Part shown: positions 42,571 to 52,997 of the stretch, piece after piece
Position numbering within the stretch: position 1 is the stretch's first letter
Layout: every line of letters begins with the position of its first letter
Assembly (NCBI GenBank): GCA_021442455.1
Contig: JABUSY010000046.1
Location: 1-64,000 of the forward strand
DNA from: Lachnospiraceae bacterium
GTDB lineage: Bacteria; Bacillota; Clostridia; Lachnospirales; Lachnospiraceae
Direction of reading: 5' to 3'
DNA: 64,000 nt
Position numbers and translations under genes: made by a program
Notes under the pieces: generated by a model
What the model saw: only the letters and a program-made list of their open reading frames with translations
Told to the model about the DNA's origin: nothing
The model's database searches: none

Positions 42571-42674
42571 GTTGTGAAAAAACACGCATGTGGATTTGAA
42601 GGATGGTGCCTGAACGCTTCAGTTTTCCAAAAGTTGAAACATGCGGAAGAGTTTAACCAAAAGGAGAAAAATAA
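42571..42674 (+). promoter_or_regulatory. rpsB leader with possible regulatory hairpin
   Basis: About 100 bases of leader. CGCATG (42585-42590) can pair with CATGCG (42640-42645), enclosing about 50 bases, before the AAGGAG site. Leaders that bind S2 or sense translation are known ahead of rpsB in several bacterial groups. The pairing is seen; the function is inferred. Confidence 0.4.
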
Positions 42675-43424
42675 ATGAGCGTACTTTCGATGAAACAGTT
42701 ACTTGAAGCAGGTGTTCATTTTGGACATCAAACCAGAAGATGGAACCCAAAGATGGCTCCGTACATTTATACAGAGCGTAATGGTATCTACATCATTGAC
42801 CTGCAGAAATCTGTGGGAATGGTAGATATAGCATATCGTGCGGTTGTAGATATTACTGCGAATGGTGGCAACATTCTTTTCGTTGGCACCAAAAAACAGG
42901 CTCAGGACGCCATCGCATTAGAGGCAGAGCGCTGTGGAATTTTTTATGTAAATGAGAGATGGCTAGGTGGTATGCTGACCAACTTCAAGATGATCCAGAA
43001 CAGGATCAAAAGAATGAAAGAGATTGAGATCATGCAGAAAGACGGAACCTTTCTTGTACTGCCGAAGAAAGAAATTACTACATTGAAGAAAGAATTAGAG
43101 AAATTGCAGAAGAATCTGGGGGGCATCAAAGAAATGCAGAGAGTACCGGATGCAATCTTCGTTGTTGATCCGAAGAAAGAGAGGATCTGCGTTCAAGAGG
43201 CTCACGTGCTTGGCATTCCATTGATTGGCATCTGTGATACAAACTGTGATCCGGAAGAACTGGATTACGTAATTCCTGGCAATGATGACGCTATACGTGC
43301 TGTCAAACTGATTGTTTCCAAGATGGCGGACGCCGTGATCGAAGCAAAACAGGGCGAAACCTTTAAGGATGATATATATGATGAAGAAAACATGGAAGCA
43401 GTTAAAGCAAACGAACAGGGATAA
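42675..43424 (+). CDS. rpsB: 30S ribosomal protein S2
   Basis: Small-subunit protein. [22 protein letters not shown] at the start and [10 protein letters not shown] are the two family signatures; [12 protein letters not shown] and [29 protein letters not shown] follow. The 249-aa length is usual, with an acidic tail. AAGGAG lies 7 bases before ATG. It is followed 24 bases later by tsf. In most relatives pyrH-frr-uppS-cdsA would come next, but here they are 16 kb away. Stop is TAA. Confidence 0.97.
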   Translation: MSVLSMKQLLEAGVHFGHQTRRWNPKMAPYIYTERNGIYIIDLQKSVGMVDIAYRAVVDITANGGNILFVGTKKQAQDAIALEAERCGIFYVNERWLGGMLTNFKMIQNRIKRMKEIEIMQKDGTFLVLPKKEITTLKKELEKLQKNLGGIKEMQRVPDAIFVVDPKKERICVQEAHVLGIPLIGICDTNCDPEELDYVIPGNDDAIRAVKLIVSKMADAVIEAKQGETFKDDIYDEENMEAVKANEQG

Positions 43425-43448
43425 TGAACAGATATGGAGGAATATGCC

Positions 43449-44402
43449 ATGGCTATTATAGCAGCAATGATAAAGAAATTGAGAGAAATAACTGGTGCTG
43501 GAATGATGGAATGCAAAAAGGCTTTGACAGCTACCGATGAAGATATGGATCAGGCTATTGAGTTCCTGAGGAAAAAAGGATTGGCAATCGCTCAAAAGAA
43601 GGTAGGGAGAATTGCATCAGAAGGCATTGTTATGCTAAAGGTTACTGATGATTGCAAGAAGGCAGTAGCAATTGAAGTGAACACTGAGACTGATTTTGTT
43701 GCCAAAAATGAGAAATTCCAAAGTTATGTAGCAAAGGTGTGTGACCAGGCTATAGATACGAAAGCTGTCGACATCGAAGCATTTTTGGCAGAGCCTTGGA
43801 AATTTGATGCTAGCAAGAGCGTACACGAGGCTCTTGCTGGCCAGATTTCCATAATTGGTGAGAATATAAAAATCAGAAGGTTCACCAGGATAGAAGAAAC
43901 CAATGGTTTTGTTGCAACTTATACTCATATGGGTGGAAAGATTGCTGTTCTCGTAGATGTTGAAACTGATGTCGTCAATGATGCGCTAAAGGAGATGGGT
44001 AAAAACATCGCCATGCAGGTGGCAGCCCTGAATCCACTGTATATCAGCGAAAACGAAGTTCCTGAAGAGTATATCGACCATGAAAAAGAGATTTTTTTTG
44101 CACAGATCAAGAATGATCCGAAAGAATTTCAGAAGTCGGAGAAGGTAATCGAAGGCATGATCAATGGCCGTATTAAGAAAAAGTTGAAAGAAATCTGCCT
44201 GTTAAATCAAGTGTATGTAAAAGCAGAAGACGGTAAACATTCCGTTAGGAAGTATATCTCTCAGATTGCTAAGGAGAACAGTGCGAAGATCAGTGTAAAA
44301 AGATTTATCCGTTGGGAAACCGGTGAAGGCATTGAGAAGAAAAAAGAAGATTTTGTGTCTGAAGTGGTAAAACAGATGAAACAGTCAATTGACCGAAAGT
44401 GA
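43449..44402 (+). CDS. tsf: Elongation factor Ts
   Basis: Guanine-nucleotide exchange factor for EF-Tu. The N-terminal UBA-like region with LREITGAGMMECKKAL is followed by the TDFVAKNE core motif and two dimerisation subdomains. ATG 43449 is preferred over ATG 43434 because GGAGG (43436-43440) lies 8 bases before it and the family starts MAxIxAxMIKKLRE. The length is 317 aa, normal for clostridia. It is co-transcribed with rpsB and ends in TGA. Confidence 0.96.
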   Translation: MAIIAAMIKKLREITGAGMMECKKALTATDEDMDQAIEFLRKKGLAIAQKKVGRIASEGIVMLKVTDDCKKAVAIEVNTETDFVAKNEKFQSYVAKVCDQAIDTKAVDIEAFLAEPWKFDASKSVHEALAGQISIIGENIKIRRFTRIEETNGFVATYTHMGGKIAVLVDVETDVVNDALKEMGKNIAMQVAALNPLYISENEVPEEYIDHEKEIFFAQIKNDPKEFQKSEKVIEGMINGRIKKKLKEICLLNQVYVKAEDGKHSVRKYISQIAKENSAKISVKRFIRWETGEGIEKKKEDFVSEVVKQMKQSIDRK

Positions 44403-44655
44403 AACAAGAATAGCATTGTCCTACTTCTTCAAAACATTAGATTTACAGTGTTTTAAGGTTTTTCTATTCCAGATCAAATTATTTTTTTGTCGCAAATAAT
44501 TTGCATATAGTTCTTCTACGGCAATTCATTTATAGATGAATAAAGAATGTATCCATACCTGCGTATTTGAGAATTGAGATGAATGAAATATCGACTAAGA
44601 TTAAGGTAGAATATCGTTTTACCGCAGCGTCGCAATAGACAAGGAGGTTACGAGA

Positions 44656-45036
44656 ATGAGAAAAGACATTATCAGCACAGACAAAGCACCGGAAGCGATT
44701 GGGGCCTATGTACAGGCAGTGAAAAGTCATGGGATTTTGTTCATTTCTGGGCAGTTAGGTTTTAATATGCCAGACGGACACCTCTCCGAAACGCTGGAAG
44801 AGCAAACGTTGAATGCCTTGAAGAACCTTGAATGCATCATGAAGGCTGCAGGGAGCGATAAGTCTAAGGTACTTAAGACCACGATTTTTCTGACGGATAT
44901 GGAGAATTTTGAAAAAGTAAATAAAATTTATGAAGCATTTTTCGAGGGACAGTATCCAGCTAGATCCTGCGTTGCAGTGAAAGAACTTCCAAAGATGGCA
45001 AAAGTAGAGATCGAGTGCATGGTCGCAACTGACTGA
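44656..45036 (+). CDS. ridA: RidA-family reactive intermediate deaminase
   Basis: Hydrolyses reactive enamine/imine intermediates released by PLP enzymes such as threonine dehydratase. Signatures: PEAIGAYVQAVKSHGILFISGQLG, the catalytic Arg region YPARSCVAVKELP, and KVEIECMVATD at the C-terminus. The length of 126 aa is standard for the trimeric family. AGGAGG lies about 10 bases before ATG. The 250 bases after tsf hold no gene. Stop is TGA. Confidence 0.94.
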   Translation: MRKDIISTDKAPEAIGAYVQAVKSHGILFISGQLGFNMPDGHLSETLEEQTLNALKNLECIMKAAGSDKSKVLKTTIFLTDMENFEKVNKIYEAFFEGQYPARSCVAVKELPKMAKVEIECMVATD

Positions 45037-46600
45037 AGTAGGTGGATGGTGGCTCTCTGCACCGGGCTATATCTGCTTGTGAAGTTATTTTTACTGTATG
45101 GATGTTTGCTTTATCACTACTACTGATTATTTTAACAATTTTCAGCACGATCAAAAGCTAATGTTTTATCTAGAGCAGTGTAGAAAAAAACATATACGGT
45201 TCGTGGTATAGATATAATTCAGTTCCAAAACAGAGGGAGTGGGCAAGGATGTTTAGGATCAGGGATATAGTTATAGGATTTTTCAATATTTAGGCATGTA
45301 TGTGCTAGGCTTGGGAGATAAAGATATTTGTTAACAAAAGTGACTAGTATGATTTACTTTGACAATATACAGAAGATCAATCAGAGGCATACATTTGGAT
45401 AACGTGTTTTTTGAACACGGAGATGAATTTTGAAAATGCTACAATGATGATCAAGGCCTTAATAATTGAAGTATTATAATCTTTTACCTTCCAAGATCAT
45501 TCCGACCGAACAATTGCTATTGTCTAGGTCAGAAGCACGGATTTTAGAGGCTTTGATATACCGGAGAAGTAATGTCTCTGAAGAGATAATCTTAAACAGC
45601 AGTAATGATGGAGATGCCAACTATTAATGCGGACACAATCATAGCTTTGTTGTATAGGAAGTCAGATGTTTCGGTTTATAACTCTCTTTACTTAATTGTT
45701 ATAGTCGGCTGTAATTCTGATAACTTCAAAATCTGTTGATTCGTATTCTTTCATGTCAATATATGTTTCCTTTGTTCTGCAGCATGATTTGAGTTGCCTA
45801 GAACGATACTATTTAGCAAGATTTTGTGATTTATAATGATATTCGTTTACATGTAAGCGTTTTGCTCTCATGATTTTTATAATTTGTTTTCTTATGCTTA
45901 TATTTATAGGCTGCATAGTGTAAATTTTGAATTTGTAAAGTATTTAGATTTTAAACAGACCGTGTGATATCATGGTGTATGCTCAGAAGATCAATTGATT
46001 CAGCTAGTTAGACTGTTTGTAAATAAGCGTCCGTTTAACGTGATGTTTAAGTAATTTTAATGTATTATTGATTATTTTTCTGCAAAAAATTTGCTAGGAT
46101 CTGGGTGAATAGAGGCTATCGGCGTTGACATTGACATAAAATAGTAAAATAATTATGTTTTATATATGGTTATCACTTTACTGCATCATACTGTTAGGCA
46201 TTATGTTCCTGGTAGAGCGACTGCCACAACTTCTGTATATATCGAAAATCTGTCTCTTACAGTATGGCTTATTAGATATCAGATGATGTTAGATCATGTG
46301 TTCCAGCCTGGAACTTTCTGAATTCTAGTTGCAATATTGGCGGAAGTGGCTCTAATTTATGGCCTGTTCTTGGAAAAGTTTAAATTTGCATAAGAAGTAG
46401 GATGATAGGGAAACCTAAAATTCTGAAGTAAAAGAACTTTTATAACATATTTCGGTCAATTTTCTATTGTCAACCATTTTATTAAGTGCTTGTCTTTGAT
46501 ATTAGGGCGCCAAGGTCCATTTTTTGTTGGACAAGCTTTCAGATACAAGGAATCAATTTCTATAGCAGAACAATGATGGATAAATAGGACGAAAATAGAC

Positions 46601-46652
46601 AGTAAAAGAATTCAAAAATTAACTATAATGTTAATTTTTGAATTCTTTTACT
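46601..46652. repeat. 23-bp perfect inverted repeat, hairpin with 6-base loop
   Basis: The arms 46601-46623 and 46630-46652 are perfectly complementary (AGTAAAAGAATTC... against ...GAATTCTTTTACT), with loop TATAAT. On the plus strand ATTTTTATTTA follows, so it may act as a terminator. It lies about 140 bases beyond the 3' end of the minus-strand tRNA, where it could also end that transcript. Confidence 0.85.
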
Positions 46653-46790
46653 ATTTTTATTTAATGCTCATCGTTTTTTTAAATTGGTAGTTATTGTTAA
46701 GAAAACATCTAGTTATGTCTTTCAGTCATTAACTGATAGGCGCTTGGGATTTAGAAGAATATTATAAATTATACATAAAGATATTAATTA

Positions 46791-46864
46791 TAGAAGCAAA
46801 GGGATTCGAACCCTTGACCTCTCGCTAGTCAAGCGAGTGCTCATCCCAACTGAGCTATGCTTCT
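46791..46864 (-). tRNA. tRNA-Val(GAC)
   Basis: On the minus strand the cloverleaf closes completely. The acceptor AGAAGCA/TGCTTCT has seven pairs, the D stem is GCTC/GAGC, the anticodon stem CTCGC/GCGAG, the variable loop AGGTC and the T stem AAGGG/CCCTT with loop TTCGAAT. The anticodon loop TTGACTA gives anticodon GAC, reading valine codons GUC/GUU. Two oddities: position 37 is T where almost all tRNAs have a purine, and the first pair is A-T. The discriminator is A, and CCA is not encoded. It is isolated in decayed DNA. Confidence 0.85.
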
Positions 46865-49221
46865 GTAATTAGATTATATCATATTTCAAGGCGAAAAGAA
46901 AGGAAAAAAATTTGTTGGCAGAAAATTGACATAAAATAGTGATATATTTTCCGATTTTTAGCGTTTTAATTCAAATTTCAAAAGTTTGCCAAGCATATAT
47001 AGGCCTAGAACATGTTTGCCATAAAATAAAATGTCGCGTAATACGTAAATTTTCGCGTGGCATCTATGCTTTCTTATGGTGTTTATAGTACAGTTTTTTT
47101 ATTATGAGTGTATGCTACAAGGAGGTAACGTACAAGATATTTACAGAAAATTTTTGAATATTTTTGAGTAAACATAATTCTTGCAGGAGCAGTTCAACAC
47201 ACCAGATACAGAAAAATATCATTTTACTAAATGATATAAAGAGTGAGTTTGGTATCTACGCGACTATGGAAAAGTTGTATTGATCGGCATAAAACTTTTA
47301 AAAAGTAAGCATGAAAGTCTTATAGATATTTTCGAAAATTATTTTCATGTTTATTGTGAGAATAATTTGTACATCAATCGGGAAATTCTTGTAGCATTAT
47401 AAATATTGAGAAGAAACTTCTATCTTTTTGGTCGGTTTATAAATATTTTGATCATTGTAGCTATATATTTATTCTTCAGGAATATTAATGGCATTTATTT
47501 ATTACGGTTTTACAGTGAAACTGAGAAGAAAGCAGAATATTTGCAAACGTAGGTGTAGATAGAATGGTATAAATAGAAATTATGTTCTCTGTTATATATG
47601 TACATGATAGGTTGGTATTTATGAAAAAAAATAATTTTGGAAGATATAGAACAGATTTGCTGTTGAAGCGGCATAACATAAATAAACATAGATATGTAAT
47701 GATTTTACTTGTTTTAACAGTTCTGTTAGTATTGGATAACTACCATTATATCTGTTTGCCTATCTAGTAAAGCACTGCTTCTTTGTGGAGCCAGATCAGT
47801 TATGAAACTTTATATGATCGTTTTTGGAATCAGATGTTTTGGATTTTTTCAATGCAGTTCAGTGCACCTGATCAAATGATTTGGAAATAGCAAAAATAAA
47901 AATCAAGAATGACAGTCAGGATTATTTTTCAAAAATATAGCTGTTATATAAGAAGGGGATTTAATGAAGAGGCTGTACTCGGCAATGATTAACTTATCTT
48001 ATCAGCAATAGCTCCTGTAGCGTGTGTTTTTTATTTTTGAATTAAAGTATATTTCGAAAAATAATGAGGGATGATATGGATAAAGAAAAAGCTTATGATC
48101 TTTCTAGTTCTGTATTATTTGTTTTGACTGTCTTGGAAATATAAAAATTTTATCTATCTATCCTGTTGATCTACCTAGTTGCGTGGATTATCTTTTTGTT
48201 TTTGGAGTGGATTGAAGTGTATTTTCAATGCATACTGGTTTCCGATGGGACTGAAAAATGGGTTAGTGATATTGCCTGGTAATTCTCTTGACGTGTTTTG
48301 TTGTTTTGAAGAGATTGCTCATCAAGAAGTTATCTTGTTGTTGTTCGGTACAGGCCTACGGAGAGTAAAGACAAGATCGGAGAGATCCCTTTTTCACGTG
48401 GAAGGCGCTAGAAAAGGAACCAATTTTAACAGAAGATCGCTCTAAAGATACCGTAGTAAACATTGTACACCATTTTCGTCTGATTACAGATAATGTTGTA
48501 TCGCTAGGGATTGTAATCAATAATTTCAGAAGCGTCTTGTTTTTCGTTATCATGATAAGAAACTTTTTCAGCCTCTCGTTTTTAATATAGTAGTGTTTTA
48601 TTGTATTAAGAAAAAGCAGATTTTTCCAGCTTTTATAAAATCATATACTTTGGATTACTCTAGTTCACAGCATAGCTAACTTTGTAAATTTGCAGAGAAG
48701 GATTAGCCAGAATTTGCTGAGCTTTTTAAATTCATACATTATTCAGTTATTTCTTGACACTGATTTACATAGAAGGAAACGGCCGAAATGTGTGTTGGGG
48801 TTGGAGCTATGCTTTTTTGACAATATGTCGAAAAATCTCAGCATAACTATGAGAGACAAAATTAATCAAAGATGGAGCAAATGCCGTTCGGAGATTGCTA
48901 AAATACAAGTGAAGAATACATGTTTTCTTGGGGAAAAAGTGTTTCAGAGTGATGTAAAACTTATTGGAATTTGATTACTATCATAATGAAATGAATTTAA
49001 AGACTAATTATTGTCATATTTTATCAGTTGTCAATGTTGGATTAGATATTTTGTTTGTGGACTTACTAGATGGGTGAGTGGAGAAAATCGACGGGCAAGC
49101 TTTTGTTTTTTTTATAGTTGTTCTATGGAGGCATTTCTAATTAATAAAAAAATTATTCCTTGCTTTCTTTATCTATCTGAGGACAATGAAGTGATATCAA
49201 AGAATGTATACATAAAAACAG

Positions 49222-49250
49222 TTTACAATATTGAATGTTTATGATATAGT
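49222..49250 (+). promoter_or_regulatory. Sigma-A-type promoter of rpsO-pnp
   Basis: TTTACA, a 17-base spacer, then TATAGT, about 95 bases before rpsO. Confidence 0.65.
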
Positions 49251-49344
49251 AAAAAAATCTGATATCAGCCTTGATTCAGACTCTGGACCCTCTGACCGTT
49301 TCTTAATCAATGGTATTTATAAAATTTAAAGGAGGTAATCAATT

Positions 49345-49611
49345 ATGATCGCAAAGGAGAAGAAACAGGCAATTATTCAAGAATATGAAAGAACAGAAGG
49401 AGACACCGGTTCACCGGAAGTACAGGTAGCGATTCTGACAGCAAGGATTAGGGAGCTGACCAAGCATCTGAAAACGAATCATGAGGATCATCATTCCAGA
49501 CGTGGATTGTTGCAGATGGTTGGTAAGAGACGTGGTCTTCTGAATTTTTTAAAGAAAATAGATATTGAAAGATATCGTACTTTAATTAAAAAATTAGGAA
49601 TTCGTAAATAA
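49345..49611 (+). CDS. rpsO: 30S ribosomal protein S15
   Basis: Early 16S rRNA-binding protein that also autoregulates its own mRNA in many bacteria. Signatures are [46 protein letters not shown] and the end LGIRK. At 88 aa it is the exact family length. AAGGAGG lies before ATG. It is followed by pnp, the widespread rpsO-pnp pairing. Stop is TAA. Confidence 0.97.
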   Translation: MIAKEKKQAIIQEYERTEGDTGSPEVQVAILTARIRELTKHLKTNHEDHHSRRGLLQMVGKRRGLLNFLKKIDIERYRTLIKKLGIRK

Positions 49612-49694
49612 TTGCAAATTTTTAAGGCAGAAATTTTTCGCTCTGTTTTGTTCTGAAAAAATTATTCTTTTGGCAAGAGTCATATCCGGGATTG

Positions 49695-49728
49695 CTGAAA
49701 AGCGCATCCAGTGTGGTGCGTTTTTCAG
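49695..49728 (+). promoter_or_regulatory. rpsO-pnp intergenic hairpin
   Basis: CTGAAAAGCGCA (49695-49706) pairs with TGCGTTTTTCAG (49717-49728): 12 pairs including one G-T wobble, with a 10-base loop. In many bacteria the rpsO-pnp interval carries a processing or attenuating stem-loop. It has no clean T-tract, so processing is as likely as termination. Confidence 0.6.
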
Positions 49729-49788
49729 TTGTTTCGGTTCTCATGCCAGATGAAAATATAAAATATATTGAGATTTAAGGAGAAATAG

Positions 49789-51924
49789 ATGGAAGACAAA
49801 AAAATATTTTCCACGGCATTGATCAATAATTATAAGACATATTCGATGAATTTGGCAGGAAGGAAACTTTCTGTAGATATTGGAAGAGTAGGACAACAAG
49901 CGAACGGCTGTGCTTTCATGCATTATGGAGATACTACCGTTCTATGTACGGTAACTGCATCTGACAAGCCAAGGGACGGAATTGATTTTTTCCCTTTTTC
50001 TGTAGAGTATGAAGAAAAAATGTATGCAGTCGGGAAAATCCCAGGCGGATTTAAGAAAAGAGAGGGAAAGGCCAGCGAGCATGCGATTCTGGTCTCTCGT
50101 GTGATTGACCGCTCGATGCGTCCGCTGTTCCCACAGGACTATAGAAATGATGTGACTCTGAATAACCTGGTAATGTCTGTAGATCCGGAGTGTAATCCGG
50201 AGGTGGTGGCGATGTTGGGTTCTTTTATTGCTACAACGATTTCAGATATTTCCTTTGATGGACCTTGTGCGGCGACGCTGATTGGTATGATTGATGGTGA
50301 GTTGATTATCAATCCTACATTGGATCAAAATGTGAATTCTGATTTAAAACTGACCGTAGCCTCCACAAAGGATAAAGTTATTATGATTGAGGCTGGAGGC
50401 AATGAGGTGTCAGAGGAGAAGATGATCGAGGCCATCTATATGGCGCATGAGGTCAATAAAGAAATAATTGCTTTCATCGATACTATTGTGGCAGAATGCG
50501 GAAGTGAGAAGCATTCCTATGAGAGCTGTGTGATTCCGGAAGAACTGTTCGTAGCTATCAAAGAGATCGTACCGCCAGCTGTGATGGAAGAGGCTGTCTT
50601 CGCTGATTCGAAGAAAGTGAGGCAAGCAAATATCCGACAGATTAGTGTGCAGTTGGAAGAAGCTTTTTCCGAGAATGAAAAATGGCTTTCCGTGTTGAGT
50701 AAAGCAATTTATCAATATCAAAAACAGATAGTTCGAAAAATGATTTTAAAGGCTCGTAAACGTCCGGATGGCCGTTCACTTTGCCAGATACGTCCGCTGG
50801 CTGCTGAAGTTGATATTATCCCGAGAGTTCATGGTTCTGCCATGTTCACCCGTGGACAAACTCAAATCTGTACTGTGACGACTTTAGCTCCGTTGTCGGA
50901 GGCACAGAGGCTGGAGGGACTGGATGGCAATGAGAGCTGGAAGCGGTACATGCATCAATATAATTTTCCATGCTATTCCGTAGGCGAATCAAAGCCGTCT
51001 CGTGGGCCAGGAAGGCGTGAGATCGGTCACGGCGCGCTCGCAGAGCGCGCGTTGCTTCCAGTACTGCCGAGTGAAACAGAATTCCCCTATGCGATTCGGA
51101 CAGTATCGGAAACCTTTGAATCAGATGGTTCTACCTCGCAAGCTTCTGTTTGTGCATCATCTATGTCACTGATGGCAGCAGGTGTGCCGATTAAGAAAGC
51201 GGTGGCAGGAATTTCCTGTGGGTTAGTGAGGGGAGATAGGGATGATGACTATCTGGTTTTGACGGATATTCAGGAGTTTGAGGATTTCTTTGGTGATATG
51301 GACTTTAAAGTAGCCGGTACCCATGAAGGGATCACTGCGATTCAGATGGACATTAAAATTCCTGGTTTACCTCGCTATATTGTAGAAGAGACAATTGTAA
51401 AGTGCAAGAAAGCCAGAGAGTATATTCTGACAGAGGTTTTGGAGAAAACAATATCGGCTCCGCGTCCGGCTGTCAATGAATATGCGCCGAAAATTTTCCA
51501 AATGAAGATTGATCCGGATAAGATCGGCGATGTAGTCGGACAGAAAGGAAAAACGATTAACGCGATTATCAATCAGACTGGTGTGAAAATTGATATTAAT
51601 GACACTGGAAATGTATCTATTTGTGGTACTAACCAGGCGATGATGGATCAGGCAGTAAAGGATATCCAGATTATTACGACAGATTTTGAGGAAGGATAGA
51701 TATACATAGGAAAGGTTATCAGTATTAAAGAATTTGGAGTATTTTTAGAGTTTGCTCCTGGAAAGGAAGGGATGGTTCATATATCCAAGATCGCTAAAGA
51801 GCGCCTTAACCGAGTCGAGGATGTATTGGCTCTTGGTGATATTGTGAAAGTGATCTGCTTAGGCAAGGATAAGATAGGACGAATCAACTTCAGTATCAAA
51901 GATATGCCGGAGGAAAAGGAATAA
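49789..51924 (+). CDS. pnp: Polynucleotide phosphorylase interrupted by one in-frame TAG before the S1 domain
   Basis: 3'-5' phosphorolytic exoribonuclease of mRNA turnover. It has two RNase PH domains (first from residue 1; second with RPDGRSLCQIRPLAAEV and AMFTRGQTQ), the conserved KPSRGPGRREIGHGALAERA-type core, and a KH domain (VVGQKGKTINAIINQTG). Codon 637 is TAG (51697-51699) in TTDFEEG-stop-IYIGKVISI; relatives have Gln at this point (EEGQI). The S1 domain then continues intact (GVFLEFAPGKEGMVHISKI) to TAA 51922-51924, total 711 codons. Termination at TAG would give 636 aa lacking only S1, probably still partly active. Start is ATG with AAGGAG. Confidence 0.93.
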
Positions 51925-52565
51925 TTTTAGAAAATGGAATTTTAGATGGGGCTTGCCTGCTGTTACTTAGAGATTTAGGAAGCTCTATTTTTATGTGGAG
52001 TTGAAATGACGAAATGAATATTTGTAGATGCATAAATTTGCTTTAGCAAATTTCTTATCAAAACAAATGATAAGAGTTACATGATGTGATGTTATGATAT
52101 AACAAAAGACGATATGTTGAACGGGGATGGACTGTGCAGCGTATTGAATAATGGCATTGTTCACATTATTGCAGAGGATGACAAAATCTTGTTATTTATC
52201 TTCAGAACGGAGGCTTGCTTTTCGATGACAGCGAATAAGCAGCTGTTCGAGTAGCTGGAAAAAACTATATCGAGTGGATCGCATTTTTCAGATGGGATTC
52301 GTTGTTTGGATAGTAAGCGTAGAGAGATCAGCAATCTGGAAAAGAAACTTGGGTAGAAATATTCAAAATAAAACATTCTGGTTTTGTGTTGGTTACAGTT
52401 TTGAAAAGATTCTGAATCTGGAGGTTGTAGATTTTTGGAATGTGATTGTCGATAAACAATTTATTTCGAAGGAACGGGAAGTACAACTCAGAGAGTTGTT
52501 GAGGATTGTATTTTGTATGTATGATCTTGATGTAAAAAAATTGTAAAGGCTGAAAGGAAAAGTTC
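51925..52565. other. Decayed region, 640 bp, between pnp and dut
   Basis: Broken protein-like code. From 52226, a reading starting MTANKQLFE runs to TAA with two TAG interruptions (each could read as Gln), and in another frame NKTFWFCVGYSFEKILNLEVVDFW continues to 52543. I cannot name the former gene. No promoter for dut is obvious. Confidence 0.4.
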
Positions 52566-52997
52566 ATGGAGAAAATAAAAATACAATATTTGAATGAAAA
52601 TATTGAAAAACTTTGTTATATTGATGGAAAATCAGATTGGATCGACCTACGGGCAGCTGAGGAAGTGAAATTGAAGGTTGGAGAATTTCACTTGATCCAT
52701 CTTGGGGTTGCGATGCAGTTGCCAGAAGGTTATGAAGCCTATATTGTTCCAAGAAGCAGCACGTTTAAACATTTTGGAATTATTCAAACCAATCATATGG
52801 GAGTGATCGATGAGATGTATTGTGGTCCAGAAGATTGGTGGAAGGTGCCTGTATATGCGATGAGGGATACCGTGATTCATGTGAATGATAGGATTTTCCA
52901 GTTTCGCCTCATGAAGCATCAGGCGGTAATTAGTTTTGAAGAATGCCAACTTAAAAGTAAAAACCGGAAAGGATTTGGAAGCACAGGTATACGCTGA
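52566..52997 (+). CDS. dut: dUTP diphosphatase (dUTPase, clostridial type)
   Basis: Hydrolyses dUTP to dUMP, keeping uracil out of DNA. Motif 1 appears as DWIDLRAAEEVKL, motif 2 as VPRSSTFKHFGI, motif 3 as NHMGVIDEMYCGPEDWW, motif 4 as RIFQFRLM and the flexible motif 5 as KGFGSTGIR. The length of 143 aa is normal for the trimeric enzyme. GAAAGG lies about 10 bases before ATG. It is isolated between decayed stretches, and the stop is TGA. Confidence 0.94.
   Translation: MEKIKIQYLNENIEKLCYIDGKSDWIDLRAAEEVKLKVGEFHLIHLGVAMQLPEGYEAYIVPRSSTFKHFGIIQTNHMGVIDEMYCGPEDWWKVPVYAMRDTVIHVNDRIFQFRLMKHQAVISFEECQLKSKNRKGFGSTGIR

Larger units (their letters stand above)
45037..49221. other. Decayed region, 4.2 kb, containing one tRNA and one inverted repeat
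   Basis: No intact protein gene. Frames of 60-94 codons (47582-47764, 48179-48442, 48690-48971) lack ribosome sites and known motifs. Short membrane-like phrases occur near 46320-46390. The tRNA at 46791 and the 23-bp inverted repeat at 46601 are listed separately and are the only structured elements I can support. Confidence 0.5.

Noticed and set aside
43095-43595. 166-codon minus-strand frame opposite rpsB and tsf
   Set aside because: It is the antisense of two well-conserved genes and has no ribosome site; a shadow.
46791-46864. The tRNA anticodon loop contains CTA, which would read UAG
   Set aside because: Stem geometry fixes the anticodon at GAC; placing CTA at 34-36 breaks the anticodon stem and puts A at position 33.
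17132-47055. 16-base match AATACGTAAATTTTCG at 17132 and 47040
   Set aside because: One such match is expected by chance in an AT-rich 64-kb window; the flanks do not match.
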